NCBI GenBank assembly: GCA_966250375.1
Contig: CBINHE010000043.1
Coordinates: 1-36,495, forward strand
Source: CAMLDH01 sp966250375
GTDB taxonomy: Bacteria; Pseudomonadota; Gammaproteobacteria; Burkholderiales; Burkholderiaceae_D
Reading direction: 5' to 3'
DNA: 36,495 nucleotides
The first letter of the stretch is position 1. Every line of letters begins with the position of its first letter. The notes beneath the pieces were generated by a model. That model did no database searches. It was not told where the DNA came from and worked only from the letters and a program-made list of their open reading frames with translations. Both the position numbers and the translations under genes were made by a program. Of the stretch, positions 21,653-29,834 are shown one piece after another.

Positions 21653-22555
21653 TCAATCGGCCACTTTATCCGTTGGGAAGCGCAAGGTATCGCGCAATAG
21701 ATAGCCCATCGGCATATTCATGTTCAAGCCTTTCGGAGGTATCGGCTGCTTGAACCATTTGTCGTATAACTTTGCCAGTTCACCGTCACTGATGACGCGG
21801 CCCATTTCGCGGTCAACCATGGTCTTGAACGGCGCATCGCCCTTGCGCATCATGATCGCATAGGGTTCGACGGAAAGCGGATCGCCGACCACTACAAAAT
21901 TACTTGGATCCTTCGCATTCGCTCGCAAGCCAAACAGCAGCACGTCATCCATTGTAAAGGCTTCCACCTCGCCCTTTTCCACCTTGGCGAATGAATCTGC
22001 ATGATCATTGCTTTCGATCAACTTCAAACTGAGCGCGCGCACTTTATCGCGATCATTCAACAGTTTCGTGGTGGTGGTGCCCTTGGTCGTGACTACGCGC
22101 TTGCCTCGCAAGTCCGACCAGTTCTTGATACCGGAATCGGTACGCACCAGCATGCGAGCCGCCGCGACAAAGTGTGGAATGGTAAAAGCGACCTGCTTTC
22201 TTCGCTCTGCATTATTCGTGGTCGATCCACACTCCAGATCCGCCTTGCCATCGACAATCGCAGGAATGCGGCTGGATGACGTGACTGGCAGGTAGGCGAC
22301 GCTCAACTGCGACAGTTTCAGTTCGCGGCGTACCGCGTCAACAATTTTCAGACATAAATCGACAGCATAACCGACCGGCTTCTTGTTGTCGTCCAAATAT
22401 GAGAACGGCAATGAGGCTTCACGATACGCAATCGTGATGGTTTGCGTATCGCGGATTCTGGTCAGCGTGTCGGCAGCAAGCGATAGCGTCGACGTGATGC
22501 ACAATGCAAGGGCAAAGCTCACTTTGCTGACAAATTTGGCCGTAATTGTATGCAT
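21653..22555 (-). CDS. Second GltI-like amino acid ABC transporter binding protein
   Basis: The 300-residue precursor is a paralogue of the neighbouring GltI. It has a signal peptide (MHTITAKFVSKVSFALALCI then TSTLSLAA, cleavage before DTLTRI), and shares PFSYLDD, DLECGSTTNNAERRKQVAF, MDDVLL, LSVEPYAIMMRKGD and KWFKQPIPPKGLNMNMPMG with it. Differences cluster around the ligand pocket (AYREASLPFS for GVRDSSIPFS; TTKGTTTTKLL for STSGTANLKQV), so the ligand may differ. No permease or ATPase genes go with it, so it probably feeds GltJKL. GGAG lies six bases upstream of the ATG. A TATAAT box and palindromes precede it, below a LysR gene. Confidence 0.9.
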   Translation of the reverse strand: MHTITAKFVSKVSFALALCITSTLSLAADTLTRIRDTQTITIAYREASLPFSYLDDNKKPVGYAVDLCLKIVDAVRRELKLSQLSVAYLPVTSSSRIPAIVDGKADLECGSTTNNAERRKQVAFTIPHFVAAARMLVRTDSGIKNWSDLRGKRVVTTKGTTTTKLLNDRDKVRALSLKLIESNDHADSFAKVEKGEVEAFTMDDVLLFGLRANAKDPSNFVVVGDPLSVEPYAIMMRKGDAPFKTMVDREMGRVISDGELAKLYDKWFKQPIPPKGLNMNMPMGYLLRDTLRFPTDKVAD

Positions 22556-22595
22556 AAGGTCTCCATCTCATGCTGCTTAGTCTCGCAGGGTGCTT

Positions 22596-22624
22596 ATTAT
22601 AAAGCTCACCCAATCCACTAGCAG
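22596..22624 (-). promoter_or_regulatory. Promoter of the second binding protein gene
   Basis: Leftward -10 TATAAT (22596-22601), 17-bp spacer, and a weak -35 CTGCTA (22619-22624). Start would be about 22589, leaving a 34-base leader with GGAG. A weak -35 fits an activator-dependent promoter. Confidence 0.45.
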
Positions 22625-22671
22625 GCTATTTTTGTCGCACTTCAGGCGCTAAGCGATTTTCGATATGTGTG

Positions 22672-22700
22672 TCGTCGGTGCCTTGCCGACGATTCTTTTT
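22672..22700 (+). terminator. Rightward terminator with no matching gene
   Basis: TCGTCGG (22672-22678), a 7-base loop and CCGACGA (22686-22692) followed by TTCTTTTT (22693-22700). It has the form of an intrinsic terminator for the + strand, but both flanking genes are on the - strand. It could end a small + strand RNA beginning near 22605, or just be a hairpin in the leader of the leftward transcript. Confidence 0.5.
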
Positions 22701-22747
22701 GGGGTTCTATGCAATTCAATTGACTACAAAATTAACCCGCAGCCCTA

Positions 22748-22825
22748 TAGCATCGAATGCTAGGCTAAGGCAGCGCAAAAAATCCAATGCTTTGTTAGCA
22801 TGTGATTATGCAAAAATCGCATAAT
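22748..22825. promoter_or_regulatory. Two dyads between the LysR gene and the binding protein gene
   Basis: TAGCAT-CGA-ATGCTA (22748-22762) and ATTATGC-N7-GCATAAT (22805-22825) are perfect dyads. The second contains T-N11-A within a dyad, the shape of LysR-type regulator sites. Both share the half-site ATGC/GCAT. They lie between the LysR stop (22868) and the promoter of the regulated candidate. The 312-bp gap 22556-22867 holds no credible protein gene. Confidence 0.45.
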
Positions 22826-22867
22826 TATACTGTTGCAAGGTCGATACACACCGTTTGATGGAGGCCA

Positions 22868-23842
22868 TCACGTCTTGGGAGTGAGCTCCTTGCGCCTGCG
22901 AGTCTTATTGCCGGCATCGGATTGCGTCTTGTTGACCAAGTAATCCCACAGCCTTGCCACTATCGGCTTGCCCGGCCGCTGCATTGATGGACGCTCGCGA
23001 TACAACCGGATTTCCATGTTCACCTCCCATTCCGGCTGGCCGCCGTCGGCACACGCCAACTGCTTTTGCTTAACCTCGCGCGTGACCGCCGATTCCGGCA
23101 AAAAAACGATACCGTGCCCTTCCAGCGCCATCATTTTCAAGCCTTCCGCCATGTCGGTTTCATAGCGTTTTTCAAGATGCAGCGGCCGCTTTGCGTCGGA
23201 CAGGATCAATTCCACCATGCGCCCCAGATAGGCGTTGGTAGTATAGGACAAAAAGGGTAACGGGGCTTTGGCGGTACCCGGCAACAGTAAAGCCGGCGTG
23301 CCGCTCTTGTCGCAGCGCGCGTACGCACGTAATACCTCGGAGCCGAGGACAATCATGTCGTAGCGGCTCGCATCAAGTTGCACCGGTTGCCGCGGATGGT
23401 GATAGCACAACAGCAGATCGCAGCCGCCCTCAACAATGGTCATCACCGCGTCGTGCACATTCAATGCGATCAAGCGGGTGTTGAGTGCGCCGAAACCGGA
23501 TTCGAGTTCCGCCATCCATTTCGGCATATAAGTGAGCGACAGCGTATGGGGCATCGCAAAATCGACCGTGGTCTGCGCGGTAGTGCGCTTGCCGCGCAAC
23601 AGCGCCCGGGCGTTGTTGATCTGACCGAGCATTTCCATCGCCTGCTCATAGAATACTTCGCCGGCTGGCGTCAGGCGCGTCGGATACGAAGTGCGGTCAA
23701 TCAGATCGGTGCCCAACCACGCTTCTAATGACTGAATGCGACGTGAGAATGCGGGCTGCGTGACGTGACGCAGCTCCGCTGAACGGCTGAAACTATGCGT
23801 CTCAGCCAGCGAAATAAAATCTTCCAGCCATTTGGTTTCCAT
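22868..23842 (-). CDS. LysR family transcriptional regulator (HypT-like)
   Basis: The 324-residue protein has the LysR winged helix-turn-helix at the N-terminus (METKWLEDFISLAETHSFSR, then VTQPAFSRRIQSLEAWLGT) and a periplasmic-binding-like effector domain from about 90. The opening ETKWLEDF, the SRSAELRHVTQPAFSRRI helix and the later SYTTNAYLGRMV resemble the E. coli HypT (YjiE) group of oxidant-responsive regulators more than the classical CysB or CbbR types; this is by eye. The C-terminus is basic and extended (NKTRRRKELTPKT). It lies upstream of the binding protein and glt genes on the same strand, so those are its most likely targets. No good ribosome binding site precedes its ATG. Confidence 0.9.
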   Translation of the reverse strand: METKWLEDFISLAETHSFSRSAELRHVTQPAFSRRIQSLEAWLGTDLIDRTSYPTRLTPAGEVFYEQAMEMLGQINNARALLRGKRTTAQTTVDFAMPHTLSLTYMPKWMAELESGFGALNTRLIALNVHDAVMTIVEGGCDLLLCYHHPRQPVQLDASRYDMIVLGSEVLRAYARCDKSGTPALLLPGTAKAPLPFLSYTTNAYLGRMVELILSDAKRPLHLEKRYETDMAEGLKMMALEGHGIVFLPESAVTREVKQKQLACADGGQPEWEVNMEIRLYRERPSMQRPGKPIVARLWDYLVNKTQSDAGNKTRRRKELTPKT

Positions 23843-23920
23843 GTCGCTATGGTAGTAGGGTTCCGGCTTTGATGCAAAAAAGCGCGACGCGGCACCATCT
23901 TGTTTTGTCGGCAGCGCTCC

Positions 23921-25780
23921 TTATGCGAACGCAGCCACTTCGCCTGACTCGTCGGGGCCGGGTGCCGCCAACCCGCTGTCCTGCCTTGCCTGCTGACGCG
24001 CCCACATCTGTGAATATGCGCCTGCGGCCGCCAGCAATTCAGCATGTGTGCCACGTTCGACAATATGGCCACGATCGAGCACCAGGATCTGCGCTGCATC
24101 CGCAATCGTCGATAATCGATGCGCAATGACCAGTGTCGTGCGATTCTGTGCAATCTCTTTCAATTGCGCCTGGATCGCCTGCTCGGCCTTGGAATCGAGC
24201 GCCGATGTCGCCTCGTCGAATATCAGAACCACCGGATTCTTCAACAGCGTTCTTGCAATAGCAACGCGCTGCTTTTCGCCACCCGACAATTTCAACCCCC
24301 GTTCGCCCACCATGGTTGCATAGCCATCCGGCAGACTTTCGATGAAGTCGTGGATGTAGGCCGATTTTGCGGCTGCAATGACTTCATCCTTGCTTGCGCC
24401 CGGCTTACCATACGCGATGTTGTATTCGATCGTATCGTTGAACAGCACGGTGTCCTGCGGCACGATACCGATCGTCTTGCGCAGCGACGCTTGCGTCACA
24501 TCGCGCAAATCCTGACCGTCGATCGTGATTGAACCCGTATTGATGTCGTAAAAACGAAACAGCAGGCGCGACAGCGTCGATTTGCCAGAGCCGCTATGGC
24601 CCACGACTGCGGTTGTGGTGCCGGCGGGGATTGTGAAATCGATGTCGAACAGAATCTGGCGATTGGACTCGTAACTGAATTCGACGTGCGAAAACCTGAC
24701 CTCCGCGCCGCGCGCGACGAGTGGTTGCGCGTGCGCCGCATCGGCGATTTCACGATGCTGATCCAGCAACCCGAACAGGCGCTCCATGTCCGCGAGGCTC
24801 TGCTTGATTTCACGGTAAATCACACCGAGAAAATTCAAAGGAATGTACAACTGGATCATGAATGCATTGACCAGCACCAGATCACCCAGCGTCATCTTGC
24901 CGTCGATCACGCCCTGTGTCGCTCGCCACAAGATCAAGGTGACTGCAATCGCGATAATCATCGACTGGCCGGTGTTCAATAGCGACAGCGATGTCTGCGA
25001 TTTCACCGCGGCTGCCTCATAGCGCTGCAGCCCCTCATCGTAGCGACGCGCTTCATAGTCTTCATTGCTGAAATATTTGACGGTCTCGTAGTTGATCAGT
25101 GAATCGATCGCCTTGGTATTGGCTTTCGAATCCAGCTCGTTCATGGTGCGCCGAAAATGGGTGCGCCATTCGGTCACCACGACCGTGAATCCAATGTAAA
25201 TCACCAGTGCGGCAAAGGTAATGGCTGAAAACCAGATATCGTAATGCAGCACCAGATAGCCGATCACGAGCGCAATCTCGACTAGCGTCGGCAAGATGCT
25301 GAACAAGGTGTACGACACCAGCGAGGAAATGCCGCGCGTACCTCGTTCGATATCGCGGCTCATGCCGCCGGTCTGGCGATTGAGGTGGAAGCGCAACGAC
25401 AGCGAATGCAAATGGCGAAAAACCTGCAGCGCAATGGTACGTACTGCGCGCTGCGTCACCTTGGCGAACACGAATTCGCGCAGCTCGGTAAACATCGTGG
25501 TGCATAACCGCAGTACGCCGTAGCCGATCAGTATGCCGAGCGGCAGCACCAGCAGGGCTTGCGGATTGTTGGGGCCGATCGTCATATGATCGATCAACGC
25601 CTTCAGCACGAGCGGCACGCCGACATTGGCCAGTTTGGCGCCAATCAGAAAACACAAGGCCAGCAGCACGCGCCATTTGTACGCCCAGAGATAGGGAAAT
25701 AAAATCTTCAGGGTTGCCCAGTCATTACGGGTACCCTGATTGGCTGCAGGCTCGGAAGAGGAAATGGGATGACGGCGCAT
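23921..25780 (-). CDS. Atm1/HMT1-type ABC exporter (fused permease-ATPase)
   Basis: A half-size ABC exporter working as a homodimer in the inner membrane. The 619 residues comprise six membrane helices (about 35-320) and an ATPase domain (about 360-600) with Walker A GHSGSGKST (394-402), signature LSGGEKQR (498-505), Walker B VVLIFDEATSALD and the H-loop AHRLST. The membrane domain carries DSLINYETVKYFSNEDYE (226-243), the hallmark of the Atm1/ABCB7/HMT1 group, whose bacterial members export glutathione conjugates and metal-glutathione complexes. The substrate here is inferred. The LysR gene follows 78 bp downstream on the same strand and could be cotranscribed. Confidence 0.92.
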   Translation of the reverse strand: MRRHPISSSEPAANQGTRNDWATLKILFPYLWAYKWRVLLALCFLIGAKLANVGVPLVLKALIDHMTIGPNNPQALLVLPLGILIGYGVLRLCTTMFTELREFVFAKVTQRAVRTIALQVFRHLHSLSLRFHLNRQTGGMSRDIERGTRGISSLVSYTLFSILPTLVEIALVIGYLVLHYDIWFSAITFAALVIYIGFTVVVTEWRTHFRRTMNELDSKANTKAIDSLINYETVKYFSNEDYEARRYDEGLQRYEAAAVKSQTSLSLLNTGQSMIIAIAVTLILWRATQGVIDGKMTLGDLVLVNAFMIQLYIPLNFLGVIYREIKQSLADMERLFGLLDQHREIADAAHAQPLVARGAEVRFSHVEFSYESNRQILFDIDFTIPAGTTTAVVGHSGSGKSTLSRLLFRFYDINTGSITIDGQDLRDVTQASLRKTIGIVPQDTVLFNDTIEYNIAYGKPGASKDEVIAAAKSAYIHDFIESLPDGYATMVGERGLKLSGGEKQRVAIARTLLKNPVVLIFDEATSALDSKAEQAIQAQLKEIAQNRTTLVIAHRLSTIADAAQILVLDRGHIVERGTHAELLAAAGAYSQMWARQQARQDSGLAAPGPDESGEVAAFA

Positions 25781-25868
25781 AGGGAATGGAATCTGATCAG
25801 AGTGATGATTTATGCTTCAGCTTTGACGATTGTAGCGGTTTAAGAAAATTCAAGGAGGAGAGATAAAA

Positions 25869-26279
25869 ATGACAAGCCAATACCATACTCAACTACCGGA
25901 GGGCATGCCGCAACTGCGTGTGATGCCGATGCCGTCAGATGCAAACGTACACGGTGACGTGTTCGGCGGTTGGATCATGGCGCAGGTCGATATTGCCGGT
26001 TCATTGCCGGCGGTGCGCCGCGCCAATGGCCGGGTCGCCACCATTGCGGTGAATTCCTTTCTTTTCAAGCAACCGGTATTCGTTGGCGATCTTTTGTCGT
26101 TTTATGCAAATATTGTAAAAGTGGGCAATACCTCGATTACGGTCAATGTTGAAGTGTATGCCGAACGCAACCGTTTGCAGGTGGAAACCGTGAAGGTAAC
26201 AGAAGCGACATTGACCTATGTCGCCACCGATGAAAATCGCAAACCGCGTCAGTTGCCAACGCTGAATAATCCCGCTTGA
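25869..26279 (+). CDS. Acyl-CoA thioesterase (YciA-like)
   Basis: A hotdog-fold thioesterase that hydrolyses acyl-CoA. The 136-residue protein has the active-site segment DANVHGDVFGGWIMAQVDIA, with N27, D30 and G33-G34 forming the catalytic loop of the acyl-CoA thioester hydrolase group, followed by VNSFLFKQPVFVGDLLSFYA and VNVEVYAERN. Length and motifs match E. coli YciA. A strong AAGGAGGAG lies upstream of the ATG. It is divergent from the ABC exporter gene and close to fadD, so a role in fatty acyl-CoA balance is plausible. Confidence 0.92.
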   Translation: MTSQYHTQLPEGMPQLRVMPMPSDANVHGDVFGGWIMAQVDIAGSLPAVRRANGRVATIAVNSFLFKQPVFVGDLLSFYANIVKVGNTSITVNVEVYAERNRLQVETVKVTEATLTYVATDENRKPRQLPTLNNPA

Positions 26280-26359
26280 TCCTCCTTGCATCAAGTCGCC
26301 GTTGTGCAATGGAACGTTTGATGCTGATGCGAGGATACCGGCGTATTGAAAGATATTCA

Positions 26360-26713
26360 ATGCGAGTTGAGCGCAGAATTTTTTTGGCCCAAGCCGCGCG
26401 GATGACCGCATGGACAGCGCTTGCTGCTGCGTTTCCCGGCACGCCCCTCGGGCGTACGTCGTCCTATCCATTTCGTCTGGGCGTTGCATCCGGTTCACCT
26501 CGCCCCAACAGCATCGTGTTGTGGACGCGGCTGGTTGCGGAGCCGCTCGGCCCGCAGCCGTTTGGCCCGATACCACTTGCGGTTCGCTGGGAGCTAGCGG
26601 ACGACGACGCCTTCAAACGCATCGTGGCCAGCGGCAACACTGCTGCGTTGCCGGAACTGGCGCACAGCGTTCACGTCGATGTCGGCGACTTGCGGCCCGG
26701 GCGTTGGTACTGA
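26360..26713 (+). pseudogene. phoD: 5' remnant of an alkaline phosphatase D gene
   Basis: Only the first 117 codons remain of a gene that normally encodes more than 500 residues. A Tat-type signal is present (MRVERRIFLAQAAR, with RRIFL, then an Ala-rich stretch), followed by the PhoD N-terminal domain (YPFRLGVASGSPRPNSIVLW followed by TRL, PLAVRWELADDDAFKRIVAS, VHVDVGDLRPGRWY). A stop codon comes directly after RPGRWY, where intact proteins continue WYRF. Only 25 bp remain before the fadD stop codon, so the metallophosphatase domain has been lost, most likely by a deletion reaching the fadD 3' end. The fragment cannot be an active phosphatase. Confidence 0.88.
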
Positions 26714-26738
26714 TCGTAAAACCGCTTGGCTTGTGCTG

Positions 26739-28421
26739 CTATACAACCTTTTTTTCATCGCGCAATTCGCGGCGCAGAATTTTTCCGACATTCGTCTTCG
26801 GTAATTCATTGCGGAATTCGATGTACTTCGGTTTCTTGTATGCGGTGAATTGTTCCTTGCAATAATCCATCAACTGCTCAATCGTGAGTGCCGCATCCTT
26901 GCGCACCACGAACAGCTTGACCGCTTCGCCGGAGTTGTTGTCCGGCACACCGATACACGCACATTCCAACACACCCGGATGCAACACAACGACGCCTTCG
27001 ATCTCGTTCGGATAGACATTAAAACCCGATACCAGAATCATGTCTTTCTTGCGGTCGACGATTTTGATGTAACCACGTTCGTCCATGATGCCGACGTCAC
27101 CGGATTTGAAGAAGCCTTCCGGCGTCATGGCCTTGGCCGTCTCGTCAGGACGCTGCCAGTAACCGGCCATCACTTGCGGACCGCGAATGGCGATTTCGCC
27201 GGGCTGGCCCAACGGCACCGGCTTGCCATCGTCGTCCAGAATGGCTATCTCGGTTGACGGTACCGGCAAGCCGATCGAGCCCGTATATTCGCTCGTGTCG
27301 GCGGGATTACAGGTCACCAACGGCGAGGTTTCAGACAAGCCATAGCCTTCGACAATCGGACAGCCGGTCAGCTTGACCCATTTATCGGCAACCGCCTTTT
27401 GTACCGCCATGCCACCACCAGTGCTGACCTTGACACTAGAGAAATTCAACTTCGCGAATTCCGGATTGTTCAACAAGCCATTAAACAGCGTATTGACGGC
27501 AGGGAACATGTTGACCTTGTATTTTGCCAGTTCCTTGATGAAGCCGAGGATGTCGCGCGGGTTCGGGATCAGGATGTTAAGTGCCCCGCAACGGGTGCCC
27601 AGCAAGCAGCATTCCGTCAATGCAAAGATGTGATACAGCGGCAAGGCGCAAACGATGACCAGTTGATCGACTTTCGGGTTCTTGTCGAGTGCCGGCTGCA
27701 GCCATGAATCGGATTGGAGCACATTGGCAATCACATTGCGATGCATCAGGATTGCGCCCTTGGATATACCGGTGGTGCCGCCCGTGTACTGGAGGAATGC
27801 GATATCTTCATGGCCGATTTCGACCGGCTTGAGCGACATGCGGGATGCCTCGGACATCGCCTGCTTGAAATGAATCGCGCTGGGCAGCGAGAATGCCGGC
27901 ACCATCTTTTTCACATTGCGCACGACGAAGTTGACGATTGTGCCTTTGACGCTGCCCAGCAGGTCGCCCATGCTGCTGACCACGATATGCTTGACCTTGG
28001 TCTTGGCAACGATCTGTTCCAGCGTGTGGGCGAAATTCTCGAGGATGATGATCGCTTCGCAACCGGAGTCGTTCAACTGATGTTCCAGCTCACGCGGAGT
28101 GTACAGAGGGTTCACATTCACCACCGTGTAACCGGCGCGCAGAATGGCGGCCATGGCGATTGGATACTGCAACACGTTCGGCATCATGATGGCAATGCGC
28201 GCATTCCTTTTCAGCCCTTTGCCTTGCAGCCATGCACCCAGACGCTTGGACATTTCATCCACATCTGCATAAGTCAGGTATTTATCCATACACACGTAGG
28301 CGTTGCGCGCAGCGTACTTGCGAAATGATTCCTCCATCAAGTGCACTAGAGAGCGGTACTGCGTGCAATCGATTTCCGCCGGTACGCCTTTGGGATAAGA
28401 TTTAAGCCAAAATTTGTCCAT
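26739..28421 (-). CDS. fadD: Long-chain-fatty-acid--CoA ligase
   Basis: FadD activates fatty acids to acyl-CoA at the inner membrane for beta-oxidation or lipid synthesis. The 560-residue protein has the AMP-binding P-loop TGGTTGISKG (213-222), FPAVNTLFNGLL (fatty-acid gate region), EGYGLSETSP (adenine-binding), FKSGDVGIMDERGYIKIVDR and KDMILVSGFNVYPNEIE (hinge and FACS signature), and the catalytic lysine in PKTNVGKILRREL. It is complete. A TATAAT box lies just upstream. It is convergent with the phoD remnant. Confidence 0.96.
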   Translation of the reverse strand: MDKFWLKSYPKGVPAEIDCTQYRSLVHLMEESFRKYAARNAYVCMDKYLTYADVDEMSKRLGAWLQGKGLKRNARIAIMMPNVLQYPIAMAAILRAGYTVVNVNPLYTPRELEHQLNDSGCEAIIILENFAHTLEQIVAKTKVKHIVVSSMGDLLGSVKGTIVNFVVRNVKKMVPAFSLPSAIHFKQAMSEASRMSLKPVEIGHEDIAFLQYTGGTTGISKGAILMHRNVIANVLQSDSWLQPALDKNPKVDQLVIVCALPLYHIFALTECCLLGTRCGALNILIPNPRDILGFIKELAKYKVNMFPAVNTLFNGLLNNPEFAKLNFSSVKVSTGGGMAVQKAVADKWVKLTGCPIVEGYGLSETSPLVTCNPADTSEYTGSIGLPVPSTEIAILDDDGKPVPLGQPGEIAIRGPQVMAGYWQRPDETAKAMTPEGFFKSGDVGIMDERGYIKIVDRKKDMILVSGFNVYPNEIEGVVVLHPGVLECACIGVPDNNSGEAVKLFVVRKDAALTIEQLMDYCKEQFTAYKKPKYIEFRNELPKTNVGKILRRELRDEKKVV

Positions 28422-28444
28422 TCTCCGCCTCTTGCCCTCGATTT

Positions 28445-28450
28445 ATTATA
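28445..28450 (-). promoter_or_regulatory. -10 box of fadD
   Basis: Leftward TATAAT (28445-28450), 23 bases upstream of the fadD ATG, in CACCTATAATAAATC. No good -35 stands at 16-18 bp, which may mean an activator or repressor site. The start would be about 15 bases from the ATG, so the leader is short but includes AGAGGCGGAGA. Confidence 0.4.
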
Positions 28451-28575
28451 GGTGTGTGATGTGGCGTGACCGGGGAATCGGATCACCGTTATGCGTTAAG
28501 CAAACACCGTAACTTGTTGTTCTTGTATCGTGATGCTATCGGGCAGCGCGCTTGCGTGCAAGCGTTTTAACGATA

Positions 28576-28713
28576 TCAAATTAGCTCATCTACCGTCACC
28601 GGCACATTACTATGTCGCAATGCGCGTGCCTGCAAATACGCTCGTTCGTCCACTGCGTCTGGCACGGCGGTGATGTCAGTATCGCGGCTAATAATTTTTG
28701 CTTTGGCGCTCAG
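28576..28713 (-). CDS. Small unassigned open frame behind the metallopeptidase gene
   Basis: A frame ending at TGA 28576-28578 reads LSAKAKIISRDTDITAVPDA and continues VDERAYLQARALRHSNVPVT, then VDELI. Its codons have the G-rich first position and composition of real genes, and the peptide is well mixed and hydrophilic, like a genuine C-terminus. It begins five bases after the metallopeptidase stop codon if CTG at 28713 is the start; no ATG, GTG or TTG is found in frame nearby, and the frame stays open far upstream against the metallopeptidase gene. It may be a small protein with an unusual start, or the surviving end of a lost gene. I do not recognise it. Confidence 0.35.
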   Translation of the reverse strand: MSAKAKIISRDTDITAVPDAVDERAYLQARALRHSNVPVTVDELI

Positions 28714-28718
28714 CGTGC

Positions 28719-29831
28719 CTATTTGATCGGCGCCGCCACATTCGATGCCGGTGCGCCGCCGGACTGTGCAGTAATCTGCGGCGGCTGCAACGCAAGCCGC
28801 GTCAATTGCCGATGACGCGTCCCCTTGTCGAGCGCCGCGAGCGCGCGTACCGAGTCATAGAATCTCGAAAAACTCTTTTCCCGCATCAGTAATGCACGAA
28901 ACCCTGGAACGAAATCGTGATATGTCGCAACCGATGCCAGATGCGCATTGGACAGCGGCTCGGCGAACCAGCGATCATAGCCGCTATAACCACCCCAAGC
29001 CGCTTTCAGCACCTGATAATCTTCCTTCATTGTTTGAAAAATCGCTTCTTTCTGTTTTATCTTTTCAGCGCGGCTGGCGGCACGCGCATAGTTGTCTTCC
29101 AGCTCTCTCCGGCACTTCTGCAGCAAGGTCAAAAAATCCTGTTTGCGTCTTGTATAGTCGACATGCGCCTGGCGCATGTGATCGTCGCCGTGCTCGGCCA
29201 GCCAACGCTTGACGCCCGCCTCTTCGACCGCAGTGGCAAACGATTCATTGAATTGCGAATCTCCCGGCACATAAACAACCTGATGCGCCAGTTCATGAAA
29301 CACCAGGCGGGCCAATTCGGCATCAGGATACTGGATGAAGGTGGACAGCACAGGATCGTTGAACCAGCCGAGCGTCGAATAGGCGGCAACGCCCGCGACC
29401 TGCACGTCAAAACCGTCATGCCGTAGTTCGGTCGCAAACAACTGCGCATCGTCCTTGCTGTAATAGCCGCGATAATTGACGCATCCCGCAATCGGGAAGC
29501 ACCACTGTGCCGGTTGCAGCGAGAGTACCGGCGTCGCGACCACATTCCATAAAACATACGGGCGCTTCAAATCCGTATAAGTTTTGAACGTGCCATTGTC
29601 CGGCAAGCCCAATTCCTGCGCCGCAAATATGCGGATCTGCTTAACTCGTTCGAGTCGGCTTTTCAGCTTGCTGCCGGTATCTGGATCGGATAGCCAGTCA
29701 TCGATCGGCTTCGCATCGGACAGCACTGTGAACTCGCCGTGCGCGGCCTGCGCGTAATAGCCCAACTGCGCACACCCCGCCGCCATCGCAGCCAATCCGA
29801 AAATCATCACGCTACGCCACTTCATCGCCAT
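28719..29831 (-). CDS. Putative lipoprotein aminopeptidase (zinc metallopeptidase)
   Basis: The 370-residue protein has a lipoprotein signal (MAMKWRSVMIFGLAAMAAGC; lipobox AAGC with C20), so it is probably anchored to a membrane facing the periplasm. The zinc-peptidase motif HELAHQ is at 179-184, followed by NESFATAVEEAG (E196 or a following Glu as third ligand). The flanking GWFNDPVLSTFIQYPDAELA and YVPGDSQFNESF fit the 'putative aminopeptidase' family (PF10023 type). An Ala/Gln-rich tail follows. An alternative ATG lies two codons in. The start is only three bases behind the stop codon of the decayed molybdoenzyme gene, so the two were probably once cotranscribed. Confidence 0.85.
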   Translation of the reverse strand: MAMKWRSVMIFGLAAMAAGCAQLGYYAQAAHGEFTVLSDAKPIDDWLSDPDTGSKLKSRLERVKQIRIFAAQELGLPDNGTFKTYTDLKRPYVLWNVVATPVLSLQPAQWCFPIAGCVNYRGYYSKDDAQLFATELRHDGFDVQVAGVAAYSTLGWFNDPVLSTFIQYPDAELARLVFHELAHQVVYVPGDSQFNESFATAVEEAGVKRWLAEHGDDHMRQAHVDYTRRKQDFLTLLQKCRRELEDNYARAASRAEKIKQKEAIFQTMKEDYQVLKAAWGGYSGYDRWFAEPLSNAHLASVATYHDFVPGFRALLMREKSFSRFYDSVRALAALDKGTRHRQLTRLALQPPQITAQSGGAPASNVAAPIK

Positions 29832-29834
29832 GCT

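Noticed and set aside
28541..28568. Hairpin CGCTTGC-GT-GCAAGCG followed by TTTT
   Set aside because: It points rightward with no gene to end, and the loop is too tight for the full stem; not called a terminator.
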